Assembly (NCBI RefSeq): GCF_036370855.1 | Contig: NC_088101.1 | Span: 71,526,559 to 71,590,558, forward strand | Origin: Dromaius novaehollandiae | Lineage: Eukaryota > Chordata > Aves > Casuariiformes > Dromaiidae | Direction of reading: 5' to 3' | DNA: 64,000 nt | Shown: piece by piece, positions 1-12,485 of the stretch | How the letters are laid out: the number at the start of each line of letters is the position of its first letter | How positions within the stretch are numbered: the stretch's first letter is position 1 | The notes under the pieces: generated by a model | Database searches by the model: none | The model's input: only the letters and a program-made list of their open reading frames with translations | What the model was told of the DNA's origin: nothing | Translations under genes and position numbers: made by a program

Positions 1-484
1 CAGTAGTATTTACAGCCAAAGAAATTTTTTTATTTTTATTGATGCTATGAATGATGTGAAAGTGATTCTTCTGACTGGTTTTGCCAGGCACTGATTTGTA
101 TAGTGTCAAGTTGTGATATATCTCATACAGGCCAGGTATTGTTTTTTCCACTGTATAATGCAAAGATTTTCAATTTATCTTAGTATGAAAGATAGTTCTG
201 ATAAATGAACAAGCATGACTTTTGGAAAGTGCTGAGTGTTCCTCTGAAATTTTTAGGAATGTTGTGTACTTAACCTCTTTCTGGAGGTTTTTCATATATC
301 TCACAATTGAGCTTGAATTGAGCAATCTAACATTTTCAAAATTGCACTATATTTGCGCCCCTATCAAATACCTTTTGTAGAAGAGCATTAGGTCTTCTGT
401 TCCATTCTGATTCTATGCTGTTCTTTCCTAATTAACTCCTAATTATTCTCATCTCTCTTTCCTTTTACAAAACTGACTGTCAAG

Positions 485-502
485 AAATATGTTAAAGCTA
501 GG
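485..502 (+). CDS. PROM1: Possible PROM1 microexon (18 nt)
   Basis: A long pyrimidine tract (about 440-475) is followed by its first AG at 483-484, then 18 nt reading KYVKAR, then a strong GTAAGT donor. The length keeps phase 0 with the next exon. KYVKAR sits roughly where mammals read SLKRDA, just before the TIKTIHQQ stretch. Only the splice signals and this weak alignment support it. The real exon could start elsewhere, or this could be a decoy donor. Confidence 0.35.
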
Positions 503-786
503 GTAAGTGCTTCTTCCTTTCTGAAATTGCACAAAATATAATTCTCTGAAGTATTGTGAACACTCAGCTCTAATTTTAACTGTTCTCTCTTTTTTCCCCA
601 AATACATTTTGCTCAATTTACTGCTACTAATTTTAGTTAATTTGACATTTTCTACCTACACAATTTATAACTTTGAGTGCTGTATGAGAAATACTGAATT
701 AATGGATAAAACTAGTAAATGTTAGTTTTAAGTTAACACAACTGTTGCTACTATATATGTGATAAGTTGTATCTGACTTTCTATAG

Positions 787-849
787 ATGATTTTGGTTTC
801 TAAGCATGCACAGAGTGTAAAATCCAGTGGGCTTAAATCTTCACTACAG
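787..849 (+). CDS. PROM1: PROM1 exon (extracellular loop, 21 codons)
   Basis: Acceptor 'ctttctatag' and donor CAG|GTAAAAG enclose 63 nt, phase 0. The product contains HAQSV near its middle and ends in LKSSLQ, which lines up with mammalian IHQQRV...EQSLS. A second possible acceptor AG at 803-804 would give a 15-codon form in the same frame. Confidence 0.7.
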
Positions 850-3800
850 GTAAAAGTCTCTTTTTTTCCTTCTCTCCTCTCCTCCCCCCCTACCCCCCCC
901 CCCCCAATAGAGCACTTTAAATCAGAGCATTAGATTACTGAAGAGGACATCATCTGAACTTATGGTAAGCTTTTCTTTCTGGTAACAGGAGCATTTTTAT
1001 ATTTGTGTTAAATCTGTCTGCCATGTGTGCATGGCATATATTTTCAATACAACTTTTTCTAGCAGTTCTGTTATTAGAAAAAGACTGTAATACATTGAAG
1101 CAGTAACAGGGATTTAGAGATCTGTTTTGTTCTGCACAGCTTTTTCTATCTTGACTTTCACTATGTAGAGCTCTCCATGCGTAATTTATAATTTTTACTG
1201 TTTATCCAGGATGGTTAGTGATATAGAGGGAGAGAGAGAGAGAGACACACACACACACAAATATATTTGGGATTTTTTTTGAAATACGAATTGTAAATTT
1301 AATTATCAGATGACAAAGTAGGTTTCAGTACAGTTCTGTATACTGTTGTTCACGTTACTAAAAATGTATGAGTTTTTTTTCTAGAGTGACAGAACGCGTA
1401 ACTCGTGCAGGAAAACAACAACAGCAGAGAGCTTTGTGATTCACGTGCATAACTAACTCTTGTCCAATGTCCGGCTGCTGTTGGGTACCTCTTTCTTTAG
1501 CTTGGTAGTCGTTCCCTTTCAGCTGTGCAAAGCTGGATCTCTACAGAGGCTTCCCTAGGGCAGTCCACTTGTTTCTCCTCTAAATAGCAGCTAGTGTTCA
1601 CACCACAGTGGTCTCCATGCTGATTCTCTAAAGACTGGTGGAGCAACAGGGTAGTTATTTCTTTGGCAGCAGTTTCTGGTTGCCCCTGGCCTGCCGTGGC
1701 TCCCGTAGCAAGAATCCAGCCATACTACCACTTAGAGTTGTAGTTACAACAGCTTGATGGGCCATTTTTGCCTCAATTTTTGTTAAGTTTTTCACCCATG
1801 CTCAGCAGCAGGCCAACCACCCTTTCAGAGTTTATAGTTTGAACCTAGGTGCAGAAGTAGGAGGCCTTGAAATAGTGTTGTTAAGAAAATGATAGTATTC
1901 GACCATTAAATCAAGGTGCTTGACCCTTATTTAAGGAAAGTCTCTACAGTTTAAGGCTGTATGTATGTTATCCTTTGTATGTGATCTTTGGCAAACTATG
2001 GGATTGTACTGTTTCCTGTTACCTTTTGGATGTTGATTAGCAGTGTAGTCTAGCTGGTAATCAAGAGTCATGATAGTACGTAGCCCAGTGATTTCTCCTT
2101 CCTCTGCATCATGTATGTAGGTGTATGTACATGCATTGATATGCCATGGAGTAGAGTATGCTTTAAATTCTCTGGTTAAGTAAAATCTTAAATTTAACGA
2201 TTTGTAGGTTTGTCCACTGTTGTAGGACCCGAAGGTTGGCTGTCTCAGGAGATGAAATTATCTCTAATCTTAGGAAAAGAAAAGAGAACAGAAAAGAAAG
2301 CAGGTCTAGTATATAAAGCCATTACGTAGGATCCAGGAAAAGTTACTGTTGATAACCACTAGTACCTTACTCTATTAGCAGTCAGAGGTTTTTGGCAGAT
2401 GAACATGAATCCTTAGGTGCCAGAAGATTGCTCTTACTGTATCTGGAAACATGTGTTTTTTCAGACTTCTGTCAGGACAGCGATACTGGTTGATCTAGAG
2501 AGGGGGTTAAAAACAGTGGTTGCACAGCTATTTTAACAGCTTGGAAGGGATTTATTTATATTAAATGCCTTTTCTTCCTTTCCAGGTTAAAGTGAAAAAT
2601 GTCATTAGTGCTGTTAATGCTGCCCAGCTTCTCATAAATAACAATGCTTCTCAAGTTATTGTCCAGGTAAGCTTTATTTGGTTTAACTATGTTAATAAAT
2701 GATATCGTGGAGGTAGAGGTTTACTTTTTTTTGTCTGTTTTTAGGAAACAAAGAAGTTCATGGATACCGTAATTGGCTACTTTGAGCAATATGTTGAATG
2801 GGTCAAGGAATCGGTAAGGTGTATTTAGTCCATTGAGAGAAGCTTTTAAAAAACATAAAGGCGCTAATTTAAAAAAAAAAAGTTTCTGTGAAAGTATGTT
2901 TTATAAGTTCATTTTGTAAGACATTTGTACTCAGTATACAGGGAGAAACTCATCTCCTGTAAATAGTTGTATTTGAAATAGAATAGAAGTGATTGAGTTG
3001 CACTGGTTGGAATACCATGCAGATTTAGCATAGTATCATTTTTCCCAGGCTAGCCTGAAATTTACCACTTAGGCTAATATTATACTGAGCCTGACCCCGC
3101 TTAGTTCAAGCTGGTGTCATTAGCATCTTGTTTTATTTTTTTCTTCAATTGCAGACATTGAGAAAGTGAGCTAATATTTTTAGGAGTATACAATGTATAT
3201 TCAATTGATAGCATATCCCACTGGAGTTTATTTTGAATTTGGAGGGGGTGAAAGATAACAATTTGGTAAACAGTATCTGTGGGTGTAAGCAATTACTGAG
3301 ATTCTCATTTTACTCTCTGTTCGATACTTCAAACTGTATTCTTTTTAATCTGTCTCTCAGATTGCCATGGAGGTAGCAGCTTGCAAGCCTATTGCCAATG
3401 TGATAGATACAGCAGTAGATATTTTTTTATGCAGCTATGTAACTGATTCTGTGGTAAGGAAATATCTTCTATTACTCAAAATTGTGTGGGAAAATCAAGT
3501 GGGAAATACTTTGAACATAAATTTGCATTTAATTATTCTGGCTAAACTATTCTGAAGTATGATAATAAAGGATCACATACAAAGTTATTCAGAGAAAAAA
3601 ATGTTTTGAGCTGGATCAAGTCTAAAGCCAGACCAGCGCTGGAATTGTTCCCATTGAACTTAGGCTCCTTTTAGCAAGGATCCTGTGAAGTTAACTGTTC
3701 TTAATAAATTTCTTCCAACTTGAATTCAAAATAAATACAGTACTGCTGGTTTTGGATCAAAATTCTGGAAAGGATGAGCTTCACTTTGATTGTTTGATTC

Positions 3801-6800
3801 AGAACCTCCCTTAAATTGAAAAGCATTAAGATCTGAGGTTTCAACTCAAACTGTCTCTAACTTAAGAGTGGAAAAAATAAGTGAGAAATACTGAGGAAAA
3901 ACTTTCTCAGCTTTCCTGGAATCTAGAAAACGTGTAAGGAAAATGAACTATTTATCACTTTACTTGTAGCAGACAGATCTTGATTCATTTCTGTATGGAG
4001 ACTTTCAGCATGACTTGTAGCAGCATATAAGGATAATAGCTTTTTCAGCTCCCAGAAGAGTTTGGAAAGCGGGCAGCATGTATTAAAAATAGCAAACCAT
4101 AGGCCTGAAAACCTTCTAAAGCATCTCCCAGCTATCATTTAGCTTTATGTCAATTTTAACCAAGCAATAATAACTGCTAACAAACAAGAGCTGCATGTAA
4201 CCAAGCAAAGCCAAAGCACTCTAATCTTGCTAATGTTCAGCCACGAAATCTTCTAACCTGCCAGAACCATTTTGTACCCATTGACCATCTTTTAAGCTTC
4301 GGAGCTTCTGTTCTTACACTCTGAGCAGCCACCAACCAAGATTAGATCTGGTAATAGATGGACCACAGTTTTCATGATGTTAGAACCTAGCTGAGCCACA
4401 TGTAAGTCAAAACTGCCTCCAGCCAGTACAAATCAAATCTGAAAAATCATCATTTTAACATCTGGTGATAACTCCGTTCATCCATGCAATAATGAAATTA
4501 GTCACACAAATTTGGGCTGCAGCTAGCAAGTTGAAAACTACCTCCATAAAGTGCTGGAAACTCAAATTTTAGCAAGAACCACAAATAAGGCAACTACTTC
4601 AAAATATTAAGAAAGGGAAAATATATGGCCAGTAAATTAATCCTGAGAGACCAAATTATGTTCTAGCTCAAGGCTGAATGGGTTGAAATAATTTCATAAG
4701 TCACTTTCTGTGGATTTGAGTGTCTTTGCTGGACAAATTTCTCTTTGATTACATTTGCAGGATGGTAGCATTCTTACTCTAGTTTATGTTGACTGTGGCA
4801 AATGCTTAACATGCCCTGTCTGCCCAATATGAGGAGACTCAGATACTCCACACACCATTGCCTCTAATTTCTACTGTGTTCTTCCAGTAACAATGCTTAG
4901 AATGTCAAAAAAGGATAGAGAGCTTTTTGATGATTTTTTTTTTTTCTGGATTTTGTTTTGTCTCAGAATACCTTCTGGTTTGGCTTGGGAGGCTCTTCAA
5001 TATTTTTAATTCCTGCCATAATTTTTGCTGTAAAGCTCTCCAAATACTACCGTAGAATGGATACAGAGGATGTCTATGATGAGTAAGTATATACTCTGAA
5101 GTAAGCTAAATGGCAAGTGGAGTGAAATATTTTTTACTAGGGTTGCGCATGAAGGTGATACAATCCTTTAGTCTTCTGTGCTATCGGATTAGAACTGCAT
5201 GTTCTTGTGAAATAATGTGGGTTTGGGCTGGTGCCTGCCCAGTGCTTCATGCAGGTGGGCTTTGGTTAACATGTCTTGCCATGCTCTGTACAGTGCTCTA
5301 CTCTTGCCAGCTGTCTTGGAGAAATTTATTTCAGAATAAGGTCTTCAGAGCTTAGTGTACGGCTTTTATTTAAATATCTTCCAATGTGCAAGTGATTATC
5401 TTTGCTAAATTACCTATTAAAATGAATTGTGCATGCTTTGTAATCTCCTTGAATTAGTTATTTGCTTCCTTACTGTCTTGGTTATTCCTAACCAGTCTTT
5501 CCATTTTCAATTGCAGTTCCTCTGTCTCAGGGACTTGGCATTTTACTTTATGATAACTGTTCTTACGTATTTTCCCTTGGTTTTGTTTTTACTATTTTCT
5601 TTCCTACACTTTATTTTGCTCATTGTTCAGTTAGCCTGTGCACTGAATTTCTCAAATTTCACACTATTCATTTTTCATTGCACATGCACAAGTCAGTAGA
5701 GCAGACGCAGGCGTACACAGCTAAAATAAATATTCACTTACTAGTGTCAAGTTAATTAGTTCTCCTTTCTTGTATTTTGTTTTTTAGTGTTGAAACTATA
5801 CCCATGAAAAAGTAAGACATTTTTGCTGATATCTATTAAAATTATTTCATTAAGGTGGGAGGGTCTATATTTTTAATGTAATTTGTTACTTCAAAAGAGG
5901 TAACATTTTATTTCTTCAGACTTTATACTACAGTATACAGCTCAACAAGAATATCTTAATAATTGCTTAAATTTTGGAGCATATTAAAGTATAAAAATGT
6001 AAGATACAAAATTATATTAAATGTAAGATTATAACATAACTCCTGAATGTTACAAAGGAAAAATTACCTTCTACTGTACAGACACAGCTTACCTTTACAC
6101 ATAGTACCATCATCCATGTATATGTCTTAGCCATGCTGTATATAGTGCATCTAATAGTTAACGTGGTCTTTCTTGGTGTATTCATTTTATTACAGTATGG
6201 AAAATGGTAATAATGGTTATCATAAAGAACATTTATATGGTATACACAATCCTGTTACTACAAGGTAAACCAAGTCTGAAACTGCATGCCTTCATTTGTC
6301 CTTGCTTAATATACTATGTTAATCACTTACCTGATTTTCTGCATGTTTCAAAGTGAATCACATAGTTCTCTGTTTTTTTTGCATGGTTACTCACTATAGC
6401 AAATGCTGTATGAATTATATTTTTAAAATATGCTTAATATCACAGCAGATATTGTAATAATTTTCAGGAACTTAAAGGAATTGCCAAAATTTGAACTGGC
6501 ACAGTGGGTGGCCTTAAATGGGTAAATTTATGAAAATATTATGATAGCAACTGAAAGTGATTGGGTGGGATACATTCTTACTCCTGAGTTCTTTTGGTTT
6601 TGTGCTTATACAAAGGTCTGTATATAATAAACATGCCTTTTATATATACACTATCTAGGACAGAAGCAGGTGCAATTTTTATAAACTGATTTATTCATAG
6701 ATACTCTTCTTGTGTAATGCGTAGAACACAAAAACTGAATTTTATAAAATCAGCTTTTTCTTCTGATCTCTTAAAATTCTAATCAGGAGCTGTAGAGACC

Positions 6801-8652
6801 CCACAAATAAACACAGCATTTAATTGCTCATTTGCTCTGTCACCAGAACATCTGTGCTATGTATTGTAACTTTTTAGATGGTGAGAAGAGGTTTTGCTGT
6901 GCAAAAGGCAGACTGTGCAGGGTATGCAAAAAACATGAACTGAGAAAATAATCTTTCTGCATGTGTAAAACCAGTGCAACATCACAGAATGAGAAAGTCA
7001 AGTTATATCTAAAAGAGGGGAGATCTGAATTGTTTTTCTCTCTACTACTTTCCTGCTGTAAAACCTTAGCTGGTTGTGAGATTTCTTTTGCATCTTCAGT
7101 TTCCATAGGGATAACACAGGATATTCCACAACTTGGTTTTCTGGGTTTGCAAGATATCTGTGTTCCTTAGGGAAGGATCTAAGTCATGGTTAAAATCTGT
7201 AACTCACTATGACTTTGTACAACTGAAAATATAGCTTGAGTGTTAGCAGACAAATAAGATGTCGTTTTTTCAATAATGGGTGAAAACCAAAAAAGCTCAA
7301 AGTTTTGAAGTCTTGCCAGATTTTATGGCTGCATCAGTTGTATATTGTTATTATTTATTATTAATATATTTTACAATAATTATTTTAGTGATCAAATATT
7401 GACTTCATATTTTTCTTTTGGAGGAAGTATTTACATATAACTATTTTTAGTGATATTTATGTTCATTATTGTGTCATGGTCTGTACTGCAACATTGGGAC
7501 TGCCTAAATTAACCTACAAGGTGCTTGATTCAAAACTAATCTCTGCCGGCGCATCTAAGAACTCAGTTATAAGGACTTTTGGTATTTTACATGAGAGGAA
7601 AATTATAATTGATCAGGCCTTAGAAGTCACTTTCTGATCTTTAAGTCTTTAATACTAATCTTGATATTTTTGAGCTTTATGGCATGTTTTTGTGACACTT
7701 CAGTGATTGATGAATAGTTTAATATAGTGTTCCTGAACAAGCTAAAAATTACTAACATTAAAAAAAAAATCTCTTAAAGGCCCACTAGTTCAGTCCTCAC
7801 TTCCTTTTCCTACATCTAATAAAGCTATAAGAATTATGTAAGAATTCAGTTTGAAGGAATGCTTTCTTCTGATAAGTTAACAGAGACTATTTGAAAATCT
7901 GCTGATTACATTAGGTAAACATTTTGAGTTTCTCATTCCAGGATTCACTTGCTAATAGAGTCTTATTTTTCATTTTCAGTTCAGCAAACTCTTTGCTTTT
8001 ATGCTACCTTTGCTTTTTCTCAGTTCCTACAAATTATTTTAGATGCTTTAGGTGACATAGGTTACAGCTCACATTATGCATTCTGTGAGACAGGAAGACT
8101 TTAAACAGGCCTCTATAAACCTGTACTTCTGCATGTGTAAAGAATCCTCTGTTATTTATCCTTGGAAATCTGCCTAATTACTTTGCTGGAAAGAAAGAAG
8201 TATCTCTATTTATAAATATAAATATATGAGATATGTAAATACAAATATAAAATCTATATGAGACAGGTATATAAAATACTGCTATGAGATATTTATGCAA
8301 GTACAAATATGAGAAATCTAAATGACATCAAATGCAGCCACTGTTTTGTGTGAACAAAATTGGTGACTGGATTAAAGGGTTTAGTGGAGGTCAGTGGGGC
8401 TGAGTTGGTAATCCAAGCATTTGTTTCTATCCTAAAACCAAAGAAAATGGGAAAGGCTGCTGGCAAAAACTGAATCTATTTTCTCATGTTTGAAAACTCT
8501 TTATTAAATGGGTAAAAGTTTGAGAACAGTTTGTGGCTAATGAGCCTACTCATGTTATAGTTATACATAGTATTTCTGTTTCATGTATGGACAAAAGAAA
8601 ATTATATTTTGGGGTTTTGTTTTTCTTGTATAGCTCTGTGGAACAGTGGTAG
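787..8652 (+). CDS. PROM1: PROM1 (prominin-1), 3' part, spliced over eight exons
   Basis: Prominin-1 (CD133) is a five-pass, cholesterol-binding membrane glycoprotein of microvilli, cilia and photoreceptor discs. The 5' exons lie before the window. Coding exons, each with AG/GT borders and compatible phases: 787-849, 911-964, 2586-2666, 2745-2813, 3361-3453, 4967-5082, 5788-5811, 6196-6264 and a last coding piece 8634-8652. Joined, they read through the end of the large second extracellular loop (TIKT/IHQQ region of human), the Cys-containing [20 protein letters not shown] segment, the last membrane helix ([20 protein letters not shown]) and the tail [41 protein letters not shown]. Mammals have near-identical [22 protein letters not shown]. 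The two tail tyrosines known as phosphorylation sites in human (DVYDD and NNGYHK) are both present. Identity is near certain; exon borders come from reading splice signals. Confidence 0.96.
911..964 (+). CDS. PROM1: PROM1 exon ([18 protein letters not shown])
   Basis: This is a 54-nt, phase-0 exon after a very C-rich tract (883-905) and 'caatag', with donor ATG|GTAAGC. Its 18 residues [18 protein letters not shown] match the mammalian STLYQSVKILQRT stretch well. Confidence 0.88.
1225..1260. repeat. (GA)n(CA)n microsatellite
   Basis: An uninterrupted GA run passes into a CA run in a PROM1 intron. It is likely polymorphic and no function is visible. Confidence 0.9.
2586..2666 (+). CDS. PROM1: PROM1 exon (glycosylated loop segment)
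   Basis: An 81-nt, phase-0 exon lies between 'ttcctttccag' and CAG|GTAAGC. It starts [16 protein letters not shown] and contains NNNAS, an N-X-S glycosylation sequon. It aligns to mammalian [21 protein letters not shown], which has a sequon at the same place. Confidence 0.93.
2745..2813 (+). CDS. PROM1: PROM1 exon ([16 protein letters not shown])
   Basis: A 69-nt, phase-0 exon follows 'tgtctgtttttag' and ends TCG|GTAAGG. It encodes [20 protein letters not shown] then KES, closely matching mammalian ETKKYGRTIIGYFEHYLQW. Confidence 0.95.
3361..3453 (+). CDS. PROM1: PROM1 exon ([14 protein letters not shown], loop Cys pair)
   Basis: A 93-nt, phase-0 exon follows 'tctgtctctcag' and ends GTG|GTAAGG. 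The core [20 protein letters not shown] is almost the mammalian [20 protein letters not shown]. Both loop cysteines are kept. Confidence 0.97.
4967..5082 (+). CDS. PROM1: PROM1 exon (last membrane helix and start of tail)
   Basis: A 116-nt exon follows 'gttttgtctcag'. The donor GTAAGT splits the codon for the second Asp of DVYDD. It encodes NTFWFGLGG, a hydrophobic helix ([12 protein letters not shown]), then the basic [10 protein letters not shown] stop-transfer and TEDVYD. The tail tyrosine in DVYDD corresponds to human Tyr828. Confidence 0.97.
5788..5811 (+). CDS. PROM1: PROM1 24-nt microexon (VETIPMKN)
   Basis: This microexon lies between 'ttgttttttag' and GTAAGA. Both ends split codons: it completes D, reads VETIPMK, and starts N. 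The residues are identical to the mammalian tail, which confirms it despite its size. Confidence 0.95.
6196..6264 (+). CDS. PROM1: PROM1 exon ([19 protein letters not shown] tail)
   Basis: A 69-nt exon follows 'cattttattacag' and ends at AAG|GTAAAC. It encodes [19 protein letters not shown] then VTT and opens a Ser or Arg codon (AG). The tyrosine in NNGY corresponds to human Tyr852. If the intron were retained, the next in-frame codons read AGG TAA, giving a tail ending TTR. Confidence 0.96.
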
Positions 8653-8674
8653 CAGATACTGGAAACATTAAGGG
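8634..8674 (+). CDS. PROM1: PROM1 last coding exon (SSVEQW, stop)
   Basis: Acceptor 'gtttttcttgtatag' (AG at 8632-8633) joins phase-correctly to the AG left by the previous exon. It reads S-S-V-E-Q-W and stops at TAG 8650-8652. The exon then runs to 8674 before GTAAGC. Mammals end NPVMTSPSQH at the same position, so length and the Ser at the junction agree while the rest differs. The choice rests on splice signals and phase. Confidence 0.7.
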
Positions 8675-8894
8675 GTAAGCAATGAGCTTTTAAAGTTGAT
8701 TCCAAATCTATTACTACTTTGCTATTTTTAAGAAAGTTGCTATGCTTTAAGTAGCATGAATGTTGTAAGGTAAATTAATAAATTTTGAACCATAGCGATA
8801 TTCATATTGAAATCTATACCTGCATTCTGGTTAAATTACGTTGTAATGCTCTCTCCATCAAATTTTCCTGAATTGTTTTTGTGATTATTTCCAG

Positions 8895-10350
8895 GTTATA
8901 GAAATGAGGCTCAAGATTCATCTACAGGAATATATCATTGTTCTTCCAAGTGTATTGGCATTTGCATTCATCTTCCAAATACTGAGCCACTTCTCTTATG
9001 TGACCCGTACTGTAAATCACAAATATGCTATTGAATGTTTTGCCATAAACTACTGTACAGAATATTTTGTGACCAGGGCACTGCCTCTCAAATACCACTG
9101 TTCAAGGCTTGAATTAAAATGTTTTTTGTTTTTTACTTTTTTACACTGGGCTTTCTATCTTACATCACAGTATATAATTTCAGTAGGTTAACAGACTTTG
9201 CTTAGCTATCGTCTGACAATTGGTTAAGTTCTTAAATTGTTGGGATGTGTTAAATACAGTATATACATGTTTACATAAAAAAATGCATTTTGTATACAGA
9301 GACTTTTGTATATACATTTTTCTTAAAACTTGTAAGTGTTTAGTTAAGATTTTAATACTGTATAGTATACTTCACAAATGAATTTACCAGCATGATCAGT
9401 GTTGCTATTTGGTGCTCTTGAATGACCACTTTTGACTAAATTTTAAATGTAATGGGATCCACAGTGTCTCTTTGTGTCTATGAAAAGTTCAGTTGCAGTT
9501 TTGATTTTTCCCTCTTTTTGAATTATTTAGTATTTAGTGATTTTTGCAGTATATACTATAGGCCTAAAAGGGACTGTTTGGAGAAGTTTGAAACTGTGTT
9601 CGGGTGGGAGGGTTGGGAGTGTGTATGATGCATAATATGGCAAAAAAGCTAAGCTTTCTAGAGTTCAATAGTACTCAAAAAGAGCATGAGAGATGTCATA
9701 ATGTTGATGATTTTTAGAATGCTTTACATTCAGTTTCTTCTCTTTTCCTCCTTCACGCCCAGTTCTATAATGTCCTTTAATAGATATCACTGTTAAGTTG
9801 TTTCTCTTTCAGCAGCCAGTGATTCTATTTTTGCTAAGTAACTTTAAAATGTGACTTCAGATATTGAAATTCAAACATTCCTGGCAACTGGATTTACGTT
9901 CCTACTGTCTGAGTTACTACCTTGAATTTAGGCATACAGTTGTAACGCTGAATTACGTTAACAGCAGAGTTCATCAAAAGGGCCACAAGTGTCTCTATTA
10001 CTAGCGTAAAACATTGCAGAAGGTGAAATAATTGGGTATATTGAACTAAAACTGTGTCTCTTCATGTGCCAGTATTCTTAACTTTGTTTCCAACAAGGTT
10101 TATTGGCTTAAAGTAGGGGTAATCCTGAAAATCATTGAAATGATTTTAAAGAAATGCTGAAAAGTGATACCAGTTTTTAATCTGGAATAACCTTATTTTT
10201 CATTTTTAGGTCATAAATGGAAACATTTCTAACTGACAGTATGTAGCATATGTGTATATATAATGTTCAGAACTGTAGATTTTTAAAAGTTTCTATTTTT
10301 AATTTGAGAAAATGTTTCCAGTTCATTTAAATAAAAAAAGAACTTGGTTA
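8895..10350 (+). other. PROM1: PROM1 3' UTR final exon (predicted)
   Basis: Acceptor 'gattatttccag' ends at 8894, pairing with the donor after 8674 to give a 220-nt intron inside the 3' UTR. The stop codon is only about 22 nt before that junction, too close to trigger nonsense-mediated decay. The stretch is AT-rich and noncoding and ends with the only AATAAA in this stretch (10,330-10,335). An open stretch at 8,904-9,191 lies inside this UTR and is not taken as a gene. Confidence 0.6.
10330..10335 (+). terminator. PROM1 poly(A) signal AATAAA
   Basis: AATAAA, followed after about 30 nt by T/GT-rich sequence (tgatgtttgatt...ttgctttgtttt). It is the first canonical signal after the coding end on this strand that lies in the predicted final exon. 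Confidence 0.6.
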
Positions 10351-10360
10351 ACTAACTGAT

Positions 10361-12480
10361 GTTTGATTCTCAATTGCTTTGTTTTATATAAAAGTCTGTG
10401 CAGAGGGAGGAGTTGTACTGAGTTAAGATCTTAGGAAAATGAGAGTGTTTTTTATCCTCATAAAAGTTTCTGTGATACTTGGCTTTTTCTGATAATGTTA
10501 GCTTAAGCAAGATGAGAGACTAAGAAACAGAGCAGGAGGAACATCGGCTCTATGTGAGGGAGCTTCTGGCTGCTATGAAGAAAGTTATTTATGCAGAGAT
10601 GCTGCATTGCAGCTTCTGAGATGTGTAGGATATCCGTATGTCCTGCAAGTGTTAAAGGTGTTACTGCTAGCCTCTACTGTTGTCTCTATACCACAGATAG
10701 CAGAAGCAAGCATTTGCCTGTTCTTCAGCTCCCACAGTTCACTGCTGACAGCTTAGCTTAACTTATATTACTGAAAAACAATTGTCCTTTTATACCAGAC
10801 CACGAACTGTTTCATCTAAAGCACAGGCAGATGTTTGTGAGGATACAAATGCCAGATGGGTGTGGGACAAACAGCTGTCAGTAACATGTTAACTGCAATA
10901 CATAAATACACCAGAGCTCTTGAGTCCAAGCCTTTATCTGTGTCCTTATCCTTGTAGTCTGGTTTGTTTTCATAAATACCCTGTCTTCAGTAGTTAAAAA
11001 ACTAGGGTATTTCATAGAGATCTGAAACTGGCGTCAGGTATTTTTTAAAAGAGTTTTGAACTCTTGACGGAGAGGGATAAAGAGGGAAGAGACTAGCATC
11101 AAGCTGTCAAGAATAGCTGTTCTGGGTGGCTCCATCTTTTAACAGTTAGGCAGATCACAAACCAGCTGGGATGCCAGAGCAGCTAAGGACAACATCTATT
11201 GTCAAGTATCAGCTGAGCATTTTTTCTAATTTTATTTTTTTGATTTGCTTCATTATAAATCTCTTAAGAGATTTTTTTTCTCTTTAGATTTCATTTAGTG
11301 ATACCTGTTGAGTGGCTAGATATACAGTATATTATTCTATTCCTGTACGTATAGCAGTTTTTAAGCTCAGGCTTTTTAGCATCCAATAGTTATTCAGGCA
11401 TACCAAAATAATATGATGCTCCTTTGCAAGCTGTTCCAGTCAGGCTGGGTGTAGTGTAGATGTCTTTGTGAAAGAAGTGCCTACTGGGGTCTCATTAGCC
11501 AAAGCAGTTTTGCCGCATACAACAGGACAGCCAGGATTTCTCCTCATGACCTCATGAATGCCAAGAGAGTTATGATTCTTCTTAGCTCTTCTTAGTTACT
11601 ACAGAATTCTGCATTAAAATATTTCTGTTCTCTTGCCATTGTTTTGTTGCAGTTTTACAGCTCATTTATTGTGAATAGGAAAATATAAAAAAGCTAAGGA
11701 CAGAAGGTGATAAAGCATGTCAAGCTGCTATATCATGCTTTTTGGGGTCTGTTCCCCACTACCAAGACTCATGATTAGCTTGTTCTTTTGCCTTGCACTG
11801 TTGGCCAAAAATAACCCATGGAGTGGCAATGATTACAAAATTTCAAAACGTCTGGTTTATGTTTAGGCCCATAATATCTTAGGTTGCTAAGGCTTTATTC
11901 CTTATCTTGTTTAAACATCGCAAGTCTAAAAATCTTTCGTGTCTCAAAGAATATGCAGTTGATTCTTCCAGGGTTTTCCATGTGTCCACACTCTGTCAAA
12001 TGCTGACAAAGTGAAGTACTAAAGTCACATCCTTCCTGTGGAAATCCACAGAAAACCAATTCCATAAATCAGCTTTTATTAATAGGATGTAATTAAAATG
12101 ATCCAGACCTAGCTGCATAGGTGTTTTTGGCACTCTTATTTTGTTTACTTCAATATGGCCTGACAAGTTACAGCATGAAGATAGCTATAAAGGAGCTGGA
12201 GAATGGAAAATATCTGTTAAAAATTAAATATGACATGTTCATCCTGGATAGGAATGTGCTTCTTGGTTATATAACTATCGTGCTGTATTTAGGTGCATTT
12301 ACAAGATTTGTCTTGTTACCTTCTTGGGAGTTTACAGGTTATTCGACACTCCCTTGGGCTGTAAATTATGGGCACATAAATACTGAAGGGTGATTTATTA
12401 TTAAAAAAAAAAAAAAAAAGAAAAAGAAAAACATATATACACATCCCACCTTTAGCTGGAAAGAGACTTCTTTGTGCACC
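10361..12480. other. Intergenic gap PROM1-FGFBP2
   Basis: About 2.1 kb of AT-rich DNA. I see no conserved coding segment, repeat family or RNA gene. It ends in an A-rich stretch (12,402-12,430) just before the FGFBP2 promoter. A 90-codon open stretch at 12,121-12,393 shows no family features. Confidence 0.6.
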
Positions 12481-12485
12481 AAGCC

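Noticed and set aside
12121-12393. 90-codon hydrophobic open frame upstream of FGFBP2
   Set aside because: AT-rich chance frame that does not align with prominin or FGFBP proteins and ends before the FGFBP2 promoter.
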